From assembly GCA_027352645.1 (NCBI GenBank), contig DAIEIL010000165.1, positions 1-14,190 of the forward strand: a DNA stretch of 14,190 bases. The letters are read 5' to 3'. This stretch comes from Rhodobiaceae bacterium. GTDB lineage: Bacteria; Pseudomonadota; Alphaproteobacteria; Parvibaculales; Parvibaculaceae. The notes below the pieces were generated by a model, which ran no database searches, had not been told where the DNA came from, and saw nothing but the letters and a program-made list of their open reading frames with translations. Positions within the stretch are counted from its first letter, which is position 1, and each line of letters starts with the position of its first letter. Positions 7,384 through 13,010 of the stretch are shown here, in pieces. Position numbers and translations under genes: made by a program.

Positions 7384-8223
7384 TCAGCCGCCGTGAACGA
7401 CGGCGCCGTGCGAGCCCCAGATGTAGATGCTGGCAAAAAGGAAGAGCCAGACCACGTCCACGAAGTGCCAGTACCAGGCAGCCGCCTCGAAGCCGAAATG
7501 CTGCTTCGAGGTGAACTGGCCGTTGATGGCGCGGCCAAGGCACACCGCGAGGAAGATCGTGCCGACGATCACATGGAAACCGTGGAAGCCGGTCGCCATG
7601 AAGAAGGTCGCGCCATAGATGTTGCCCGCGAAAGAGAATTCCGCGTGGTAATACTCGAAGGCCTGCAGCGAGGTGAAGATCAGGCCGAGGACCACCGTGA
7701 GCGTCAGACCCTGGATGAGGCCCTTACGGTCGTCATGCAGCAGCGCGTGATGCGCCCATGTGACCGTCGTGCCCGAGGTGAGCAGGATCAGCGTATTCAG
7801 CAGCGGAATGTGCCACGGGTCGAAGGCCTCGATGCCCTGGGGCGGCCAGTGACCGCCGGTGAAGGCAACGCGAGCGGCCTGCTTCACTTCGCCGGAGAAG
7901 AGGCTCGCGTCGAAGAACGCCCAGAACCAGGCGACGAAGAACATCACTTCGGACGCGATGAAGAGCAGCATGCCGTAGCGAAGATGAAGCTGAACCACCG
8001 GCGTATGGAAGCCGCCGTTCGCTTCGCGCACGACGTCGCTCCACCAGCCGATCATCGTATAGATGACGATGGCGAAACCGGGCGCCATGTACCAGAGCGG
8101 ATCGCCATGCATGTAGAGCACCGCGCCGACGGCAAGAAGGAAGGCGCCGACCGAGGCGACGAACGGCCACGGGCTCGGGTCTACGAGATGGTAGTCGTGA
8201 TGTTTGGCGTGAGCGTCAGCCAT
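7384..8223 (-). CDS. coxC: Cytochrome c oxidase subunit III
   Basis: This 279-residue integral membrane protein is the third core subunit of aa3-type cytochrome c oxidase. It stabilises the catalytic core and lines the proton-uptake entry. It has seven predicted helices and the full-length form of the subunit: the N-terminal YHLVDPSPWPF element, the WWSDVVREANGGFHTPVVQ segment after helix 2, the SEVMFFVAWFWAFFDASL helix with its conserved Glu, and the closing helix AWYWHFVDVVWLFLF. The ATG at 8223 follows an AGGGGA ribosome binding site. It lies 47 bp after the CoxF-like gene. In most alphaproteobacterial clusters that gap is occupied by ctaG, which is missing here. Equivalent symbol ctaE. 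Confidence 0.97.
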   Translation of the reverse strand: MADAHAKHHDYHLVDPSPWPFVASVGAFLLAVGAVLYMHGDPLWYMAPGFAIVIYTMIGWWSDVVREANGGFHTPVVQLHLRYGMLLFIASEVMFFVAWFWAFFDASLFSGEVKQAARVAFTGGHWPPQGIEAFDPWHIPLLNTLILLTSGTTVTWAHHALLHDDRKGLIQGLTLTVVLGLIFTSLQAFEYYHAEFSFAGNIYGATFFMATGFHGFHVIVGTIFLAVCLGRAINGQFTSKQHFGFEAAAWYWHFVDVVWLFLFASIYIWGSHGAVVHGG

Positions 8224-8245
8224 TTCCCCTGTTCTCCACTTCCCG

Positions 8246-8265
8246 TCCGGCGAGTTGTCGCCGAA
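8246..8265 (-). repeat. Stem-loop between coxF-like gene and coxC
   Basis: On the minus strand CGGCGA-CAAC-TCGCCG (8263-8248) is a perfect 6-bp stem with a 4-nt loop, extendable by one G-U and one A-U pair to 8246-8265. No T-run follows, so it is unlikely to terminate. It sits in the short gap where ctaG would normally be and could affect message stability or translation of coxC; that role is inferred. Confidence 0.5.
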
Positions 8266-8270
8266 TGCTC

Positions 8271-8483
8271 TTATCCAACCAGTTCAAATCTGTCCGCAGC
8301 ACCGACGACAGGCCGCTTCGCGACATTGCCGCCGAGCTTGGCGATGGTGACGACGAAAAACAGCATCACCAGCGCGCCGAGTACCCAGGCCAACGCCAGA
8401 TTGCGCTGGCGGCGGCGCTTCAGCTGTTCTTCCGTCCACTGCAGCGGTGCTTCCGGCGCGCTGTGGTTCTTGTCATCGCTCAT
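8271..8483 (-). CDS. CoxF-like small membrane protein of the cytochrome oxidase cluster
   Basis: This 70-residue protein has a polar N-terminus, a basic cluster KRRRQR (22-27), one membrane helix (about 28-48) and a short C-terminal tail. The positive-inside rule places the N-terminus in the cytoplasm. Size, the RRRQRNLALAWVLGALVM boundary and helix, and its place directly after ctaB match the short CoxF proteins of rhizobial cox operons, whose function is not established. The start at 8483 follows a strong GAGGGGGA site. A longer frame upstream overlaps ctaB and is a shadow. The gap to the ctaB stop is only 10 bp, so it is co-transcribed. In relatives the next gene is ctaG; here coxC follows directly. 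Confidence 0.8.
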   Translation of the reverse strand: MSDDKNHSAPEAPLQWTEEQLKRRRQRNLALAWVLGALVMLFFVVTIAKLGGNVAKRPVVGAADRFELVG

Positions 8484-8493
8484 AATATCCCCC

Positions 8494-9459
8494 TCACAGC
8501 CCGAGCGGCATGGAAAGGCCGAAGGCCTGTTCCACGAGCAAGGTGCTGAACACGAGGAAGAGATAGAGGATCGAATAGGCAAAAAGATGCTTGGCGGCCT
8601 TGTCCTGCGCCACCTTCGCTTCCGCCGTGTCGGCGCGCGAGACAAAGACGCGCCAGGCGAAGACGAGGAAGGCCGCGCCCAGAACCGCCGTCACGCCCGT
8701 ATAGATGAGGCCGGCAAAACCGAGGAAGCCCGGCGCCAGCGTGACAGGCACAAGGAGAACCGAATAGATCAGGATCTGACGCCGCGTCTCGGCTTCCCCC
8801 GCCACGACGGGAAGCATCGGCACGCCGGCATCCTCGTAGTCCTTGGAGCGGAAAAGAGCGAGCGCCCAGAAATGCGGCGGCGTCCACATGAAGATGATGA
8901 GGAAGAGCACGATCGAGGGGATCGTGACGCTGCCCGTCACCGCCGCCCAGCCGATCATGGGCGGGAAGGCGCCCGCCGCGCCACCGATGACGATGTTCTG
9001 CGGCGTGCGGCGCTTCAGCCCCATCGTGTAGATGACGGCGTAGAAGAAGATCGTGAAGGCGAGGAGGAAGGCGGCGGTGTTGTTGACGGCGAGCGCCATC
9101 GTCAGCACCGAGCCGACCGAAAGAGTGATGCCCCAGGCGAAGGCTTCGCCCGGAGTGACGCGGCCAGCCGGGATGGGCCGGCCTGCGGTTCGCGTCATCT
9201 TCGCGTCGATATCGGCGTCGTACCACATGTTGAGCGCGCCAGAGGCGCCCGCGCCGATCGCGATGCAGAGAAGCGCCGTGAAGGCGATGACCGGATTGAT
9301 GTGTCCAGGCGCAACCACGAGCCCAACGAGCCCCGTGAAGACCACGAGCGACATGACACGCGGCTTCAGGAGCTCGAAATAGTCCCGGGGCGAGGCCATG
9401 CCGCTTTGCGGCAGGGTCTCGCTTCCGAGGCGTTCGCTTGTGATCGAACTGTCCGACAT
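8494..9459 (-). CDS. ctaB: Protoheme IX farnesyltransferase (heme O synthase)
   Basis: This 321-residue polytopic membrane enzyme of the UbiA prenyltransferase superfamily adds a farnesyl group to heme B to form heme O, the precursor of heme A for the oxidase encoded alongside. The first aspartate-rich motif is N77-x3-D81-x3-D85 (NMWYDADIDAKMTRTAGRP). The second conserved loop contains YTMGLKRRTPQNIVIGG, and the third has FRSKDYEDAGVPMLP. About eight or nine hydrophobic helices are visible, and the length fits the family. ATG at 9459 lies 20 bp after the coxA stop, with no clear Shine-Dalgarno sequence; that gap holds the palindrome GGACCGGTCC. The CoxF-like gene follows after 10 bp. Heme A synthase (ctaA) is not in the window. 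Confidence 0.97.
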   Translation of the reverse strand: MSDSSITSERLGSETLPQSGMASPRDYFELLKPRVMSLVVFTGLVGLVVAPGHINPVIAFTALLCIAIGAGASGALNMWYDADIDAKMTRTAGRPIPAGRVTPGEAFAWGITLSVGSVLTMALAVNNTAAFLLAFTIFFYAVIYTMGLKRRTPQNIVIGGAAGAFPPMIGWAAVTGSVTIPSIVLFLIIFMWTPPHFWALALFRSKDYEDAGVPMLPVVAGEAETRRQILIYSVLLVPVTLAPGFLGFAGLIYTGVTAVLGAAFLVFAWRVFVSRADTAEAKVAQDKAAKHLFAYSILYLFLVFSTLLVEQAFGLSMPLGL

Positions 9460-9465
9460 TTTTCG

Positions 9466-9475
9466 GGACCGGTCC
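9466..9475. repeat. 10-bp perfect palindrome in the coxA-ctaB gap
   Basis: GGACCGGTCC is self-complementary and fills half of the 20-bp gap just upstream of the ctaB start, in the place of a normal ribosome binding site. As RNA it has no loop, so it is too short to be a stable hairpin. It may be coincidental in GC-rich DNA. Confidence 0.4.
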
Positions 9476-9479
9476 TTGC

Positions 9480-11087
9480 TTACTTAATACGCGGCAGTTC
9501 GTTGAACTGATGGAACGGCGGCGGAGACGACAGCGTCCATTCGAGCGTCGTTGCGCCCTCGCCCCACGGATTGTCCGCAGCCTTTTGCTTCTTCACGAAG
9601 GCATGGATGATGCCAAAGAGGAAGATCAACACGCCGAAAGACGAGATGTAGGAACCAATCGACGAAATGTAGTTCCAGAAGGCGAAGGCGTCCGGATAGT
9701 CCGCATAGCGGCGCGGCATGCCCGAGAGGCCGAGGAAATGCTGCGGGAAGAACACCATGTTCACGCCGACAAACGTGACCCAGAAGTGCAGCTTGCCGAT
9801 GAACTCGCTGTACATGTAGCCGGTGATCTTCGGGAACCAGTAGTACCAGCCCGCGAAGATCGCGAAGACGGCGCCAAGCGACAGCACGTAGTGGAAATGC
9901 GCGACGACGTAATAGGTGTCCTGCAGCACGCGATCGACGCCGGCATTGGCGAGCACGACGCCCGTCACGCCACCGATCGTGAAGAGGAAGATGAAGCCGA
10001 TCGCCCAGACCATCGGTGTGCGGAATTCAATCGAGCCGCCCCACATCGTGGCAATCCAGGAGAAGATCTTGATGCCCGTGGGAACCGCGATGACCATCGT
10101 CGCCGCGACGAAGTAGGCCTGCGTGTTGACCGAGAGACCGACCGTGTACATGTGGTGGGCCCACACGACGAAGCCGACGACGCCGATCGCGACCATGGCA
10201 TAGGCCATGCCGAGATAGCCGAAGACGGGCTTGCGCGAGAAGGTCGAGATGATCTGGCTGATCATGCCGAAGCCCGGCAGGATGAGGATGTACACTTCGG
10301 GGTGGCCGAAGAACCAGAAGAGATGCTGGAAGAGCACCGGATCGCCGCCGCCTTCGGGCTTGAAGAAGGTCGTGCCGAAATTACGATCGGTAAGCAGCAT
10401 CGTGATCCCGCCGGCAAGAACCGGGAGCGAGAGCAGAAGCAGGAACACAGTCACCAGAACCGACCAGACGAAGAGCGGCATCTTGTGCAGCGTCATGCCC
10501 GGTGCGCGCATGTTGAAGATCGTGGTGATGAAGTTGATCGCGCCGAGAATGGATGAGGCGCCCGCGATATGGAGCGAGAGGATCGCGAAGTCCATCGCCG
10601 GTCCGGGCGTGCCCGTGGTCGAGAGCGGCGGATAGACCGTCCAGCCGCCGGCCACACCGTCGCCGCCCGGCTGGCCGGGGACGAAGATCGAAATGAACAG
10701 CAGGCCCAGCGCAGGCGGCAGCAGCCAGAACGAGATGTTGTTCATGCGCGGGAAGGCCATGTCCGGCGCGCCGATCATGATCGGCACGAACCAGTTGCCG
10801 AAGCCGCCGATCATCGCGGGCATGACCATGAAGAAGATCATGATGAGACCGTGACCGGTCACGAGCACATTATAGAGGTTGTGATCGAGGTGAAGAATGC
10901 CGCCGCCCGGATACATCAGGTTCATGCGGATCAACACCGACATCGTACCGCCGACGAGACCCGAGAAGATCGCGAAGATCAGGTACATCGTGCCGATGTC
11001 TTTGTGGTTGGTCGAATAGACGTAGCGCCTCCAGCCCGTGGGGTGGTCGGCGTGACCGGCGTGCGCGGCGTGAGCTTGCCCTGCCAT
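9480..11087 (-). CDS. ctaD: Cytochrome c oxidase subunit I (aa3-type, A1 class)
   Basis: This 535-residue catalytic subunit reduces oxygen to water at the heme a3-CuB centre and pumps protons. The heme a ligands are His79 (VTGHG) and His399. The heme a3 ligand is His397 in VVAHFHYV. CuB is held by His262 and by His311-His312. Tyr266 in GHPEVYI is the residue cross-linked to His262. Glu264 in the same motif marks class A1. D-channel Asp109 and Asn116/Asn117 (APDMAFPRMNN) and K-channel Lys340 (PTGIKIFSW) are present, so proton pumping is expected. Twelve helices are consistent with the length. ATG at 11087 follows AAGGA 8 nt upstream. It lies 55 bp after coxB and 20 bp before ctaB, in one operon. 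Also called coxA. Confidence 0.98.
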   Translation of the reverse strand: MAGQAHAAHAGHADHPTGWRRYVYSTNHKDIGTMYLIFAIFSGLVGGTMSVLIRMNLMYPGGGILHLDHNLYNVLVTGHGLIMIFFMVMPAMIGGFGNWFVPIMIGAPDMAFPRMNNISFWLLPPALGLLFISIFVPGQPGGDGVAGGWTVYPPLSTTGTPGPAMDFAILSLHIAGASSILGAINFITTIFNMRAPGMTLHKMPLFVWSVLVTVFLLLLSLPVLAGGITMLLTDRNFGTTFFKPEGGGDPVLFQHLFWFFGHPEVYILILPGFGMISQIISTFSRKPVFGYLGMAYAMVAIGVVGFVVWAHHMYTVGLSVNTQAYFVAATMVIAVPTGIKIFSWIATMWGGSIEFRTPMVWAIGFIFLFTIGGVTGVVLANAGVDRVLQDTYYVVAHFHYVLSLGAVFAIFAGWYYWFPKITGYMYSEFIGKLHFWVTFVGVNMVFFPQHFLGLSGMPRRYADYPDAFAFWNYISSIGSYISSFGVLIFLFGIIHAFVKKQKAADNPWGEGATTLEWTLSSPPPFHQFNELPRIK

Positions 11088-11142
11088 CTGTCTTATCCTT
11101 CGCTCTTAACTGTTCTGTTGTCTGTCTAAGCCGAAGCCGGGT

Positions 11143-11997
11143 TCAGTGGGCGATTTCGGCTTGCGCCGTCTTCACCAGCGCGGAAGAGGAGCCAGCGTCG
11201 GCCGACTTCTTCTGCTCCGCGAGCCAGCTTGCGAATTCTTCCTTCGTCACGACCTTGATGCTGATCGGCATGAAAGCGTGGGCCTGGCCGCAAAGCTCAG
11301 AGCACTGGCCGTAGTACATGCCGGTCTTGGTCGCCTTGAACCACGTCTCGTTGAGGCGGCCCGGAATGGCGTCGATCTTCACGCCGAAGGAGGGCACAGC
11401 GAAGGAGTGGATCACGTCGGCGCCGGTGACGATCACGCGCACCGTGGTGTCGACGGGAACGACCAGCGAATTGTCGGCGGTGAGCAGGCGCGGCTGGCCG
11501 GGCTTCAGGTCCGCATCGGCGACGATGTTGGAGTCGAAGGCGAGGCCGCCATTGTCGGGATATTCATAACCCCAGTACCACTGGTAGCCGGTTGCCTTCA
11601 CGGTGAGCTCGGCCTTCGGGATCACGACTTCCTTGTAGAGGAGACGGAAGGACGGGATCGCGATGACGACGAGGATCATGACCGGGAGAACGGTCCACAC
11701 CACTTCGATGAGCGTGTTGTGCGTCGTCTTCGACGGCGTCGGGTTCGCCTTACGGTTGAAGCGCACCATCACGATGATGAGCAGCAACGTGACGAAGAGC
11801 ACGATGGCGGTGATGATGTAGAGGAGCAGGTTGTGGAAGGCGATCAGGTCTTCCATGACCGGCGTCGCCGCCGCCTGCATGCCCATCTCCTTGGGTGCCG
11901 GCATGCCGTCCGCAAGCGCCGAGGCGATGAAACCGCCATCCAGATGACCGATCGCGAGTGCGATCGCGAAGAGGCCCATACCAATCAGAAACCGCAT
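11143..11997 (-). CDS. coxB: Cytochrome c oxidase subunit II (CuA)
   Basis: This 284-residue subunit accepts electrons from cytochrome c and passes them to subunit I. It has a signal peptide ending ASALA at 25-29, with mature start at Asp30. Two membrane helices lie at about 52-79 and 97-120, followed by a periplasmic cupredoxin domain. The CuA ligands are all there: His197 in DVIHSF, then Cys232, Glu234, Cys236, His240 and Met243 in the QCSELCGQAHAFM stretch. The electron-entry segment YQWYWGYEYP (138-147) is intact, and Glu98 in TLIEVVWT is the expected K-channel entry residue. No heme-binding CxxCH is present, so there is no fused cytochrome c. I used ATG at 11997; the longer frame from 12090 adds a non-hydrophobic leader before the signal peptide. 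It is the first gene of the cox operon. Also called ctaC. Confidence 0.97.
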   Translation of the reverse strand: MRFLIGMGLFAIALAIGHLDGGFIASALADGMPAPKEMGMQAAATPVMEDLIAFHNLLLYIITAIVLFVTLLLIIVMVRFNRKANPTPSKTTHNTLIEVVWTVLPVMILVVIAIPSFRLLYKEVVIPKAELTVKATGYQWYWGYEYPDNGGLAFDSNIVADADLKPGQPRLLTADNSLVVPVDTTVRVIVTGADVIHSFAVPSFGVKIDAIPGRLNETWFKATKTGMYYGQCSELCGQAHAFMPISIKVVTKEEFASWLAEQKKSADAGSSSALVKTAQAEIAH

Positions 11998-12391
11998 GCT
12001 TGTTCCCAGCTCCCAGTGTCTTCCCGTTTGCGACGGGTCTCTTCCTGCCGAAGAGCGCCGCCTTTCGAAGAAGTTTCGACCTGCCAACACAAATACCGAT
12101 CCTGCGAAGCCGCAGGCCTGTCCCTATCGTGAGAAGTGTCGCCGCCCGTCCCCCGGGCTTTGCGGAACCCTCCCCATTCGTCCCTCCGACCCTCCCCCGC
12201 ATGTCGCCGACCGCCTTCAATGGGTCGCGCCGTCGCGGGACGAAAAGCCGCACTCAGAATTCTGGGCGTCAGAAAACATAAACCGATGCCCGCCGCAAGC
12301 ATCTCGACGCCTGAAAGCGCCCCGACTTTTCGAAGAACGCGAACAAGCGGCGTATCGCTCTTGCGTTTCGTTCTTGCCGAGTCGGCCCGCG

Positions 12392-12420
12392 AGTATAGAC
12401 ACGCAGCGGCGATCGGCCAC
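12392..12420 (-). promoter_or_regulatory. Candidate cox operon promoter
   Basis: On the minus strand TATACT (complement of 12392-12397) is a 5/6 match to the sigma70 -10 element. The hexamer 17 bp upstream (GTGGCC, complement of 12415-12420) is a poor -35, as at promoters that need an activator. If used, the coxB message would have a leader of nearly 390 nt. Placement rests on inspection only. Confidence 0.3.
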
Positions 12421-12438
12421 ATCCCTCGCTGAGCTTTT

Positions 12439-12453
12439 GCGACGTTTTGCCAC
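12439..12453 (-). promoter_or_regulatory. RegA/RegR/ActR-like binding site, upstream of candidate cox promoter
   Basis: The minus strand reads GTGGCAAAACGTCGC, which fits the redox regulator pattern GNGRC-N5-GNCGC (RegR/RegA/ActR family). It differs from the stricter RegR form only at the two Ts after GNGRCR. Its centre would be near -60 from the candidate promoter, a usual activator position. The family is known to control respiratory genes in alphaproteobacteria; binding here is inferred. Confidence 0.3.
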
Positions 12454-12510
12454 AATTGAACCGCCCCGCTCCTCCTCCGCCCGGCCTGGCGAGACATTAC
12501 GGGAAAGGGA

Positions 12511-12525
12511 TCGACGCAGCGTCGC
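12511..12525. promoter_or_regulatory. Second RegA-like dyad (perfect CGACGC-A-GCGTCG palindrome)
   Basis: CGACGC (12512-12517) and GCGTCG (12519-12524) form a perfect 6-bp dyad around one central A. Read on the minus strand with one flanking base each side, GCGACGCTGCGTCGA matches GNGRC-N5-GNCGC except for the last base. It is 72 bp from the first RegA-like site and about 43 bp upstream of the rightward gene start, so it could serve as an operator for either direction. Confidence 0.35.
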
Positions 12526-12535
12526 AAAAGAGTAA

Positions 12536-12548
12536 AGTGATAGTCACT
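12536..12548. repeat. Short inverted repeat upstream of the 132-residue gene
   Basis: AGTGA-TAG-TCACT is a perfect 5-bp dyad with a 3-base centre, 19 bp before the ATG at 12568. It could be an operator overlapping the transcription start or a small leader hairpin near the ribosome binding site. It is short enough to be chance. Confidence 0.4.
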
Positions 12549-12567
12549 CTTAGAAGGCGGACCGTAA

Positions 12568-12966
12568 ATGCGTGACGAGGCACTCATCCATTTTCACTAT
12601 GGCCGGCAGATTTCGGCCGGGCTCGTCCTTGCCGCCAATGGCTCAGCCGCGCCGGACCTCATCAGCGAAGCGGCACCCTATCTCGATCCGCGCAGTCCCG
12701 GCCGCTCCGTGGTTGGATTTTGCGCCTGCCATCCCGATATGGTGGAAGACGTGATTGCGCCCCCGCCGACCGGCTGGGAGGAGTGGCGCTTCACCCAATG
12801 GGACAACTGGTTCGGTCGCATCAATGGCGTCTTCCTGGTCGATCTGAAGCAGCTTCGCGTGGTGCAATATCCGCTCTATAGCTGCGGTTCAAACGTCGTG
12901 CGCTGCGACCTGTCCGGCCTCCCCCGCCGGCTCGTGCCTGTCGAGGAATGGCTCGCGCGCAAATAA
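12568..12966 (+). CDS. Hypothetical protein, 132 residues, not recognised
   Basis: I do not recognise a family. The start is firm: the codon before the ATG is an in-frame TAA, and AAGGCGG lies 7 nt upstream. The protein has no signal peptide or membrane helix and looks like a small cytosolic globular protein. Visible features are an N-terminal HFH (8-10), a CxCH (Cys52, Cys54, His55), a tryptophan-rich block GWEEWRFTQWDNWFGRING (69-87) leading into a beta-like FLVDLKQLRVVQYPL, and two further cysteines (106 and 113). Four cysteines plus histidines could bind a metal, but that is speculation. Codon use is GC-rich like the neighbours, so recent transfer is not indicated. It is divergent from the cox operon and 44 bp before tldD, on the same strand, so it may share a transcript with tldD. 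Confidence 0.8.
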   Translation: MRDEALIHFHYGRQISAGLVLAANGSAAPDLISEAAPYLDPRSPGRSVVGFCACHPDMVEDVIAPPPTGWEEWRFTQWDNWFGRINGVFLVDLKQLRVVQYPLYSCGSNVVRCDLSGLPRRLVPVEEWLARK

Positions 12967-13010
12967 CGGCCGTCCCGCTTCCGCGGCTGACGGCAATATC
13001 GGAAATTGAA

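Larger units (their letters stand above)
11998..12567. other. Divergent intergenic region between coxB and the 132-residue gene
   Basis: This 570-bp stretch has no credible gene. Open frames on both strands here are rich in Arg, Pro and Ser, overlap each other, and show no domain, signal peptide or good ribosome binding site. It must carry the promoters for the leftward cox operon and the rightward gene. A minor hairpin (GCCCG-TCCCC-CGGGC, 12144-12158) is followed only by TTT. The most structured part is 12390-12550, where promoter-like and dyad sequences described separately are found. Confidence 0.7.

Noticed and set aside
8271..8483. Possibility that the 70-residue protein is a truncated CtaG
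   Set aside because: It ends in a normal stop after a short tail, lacks the Cox11 copper-binding CFCF region, and fits the CoxF length and position.
7342..9510. Very long plus-strand open frame (722 codons) across coxC, the CoxF-like gene and ctaB
   Set aside because: It is antisense to three confidently identified genes, its product is dominated by Arg, Glu, Asp and His with no domain, and GC-rich codon bias on the other strand readily suppresses stops in this frame.
9510..10556. Plus-strand open frame of 348 codons opposite coxA
   Set aside because: Antisense shadow of a highly conserved gene; its product is extremely rich in Arg, Asp, Glu and His.
12144..12158. GCCCG-TCCCC-CGGGC hairpin followed by TTT as a terminator
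   Set aside because: A 5-bp stem with only three Ts, and no gene ends nearby in that direction.
12435..12454. Tandem direct repeat TTTTGCGACG / TTTTGCCACA as a repeat element
   Set aside because: Only two imperfect 10-bp copies; better explained as part of the RegA-like site or as chance.
11985..12587. Minus-strand frame of 200 codons and overlapping plus-strand frames in the coxB upstream region
   Set aside because: They overlap each other and the coxB start, have no family resemblance or ribosome binding site, and have biased Arg/Ser/Pro composition; treated as non-coding.
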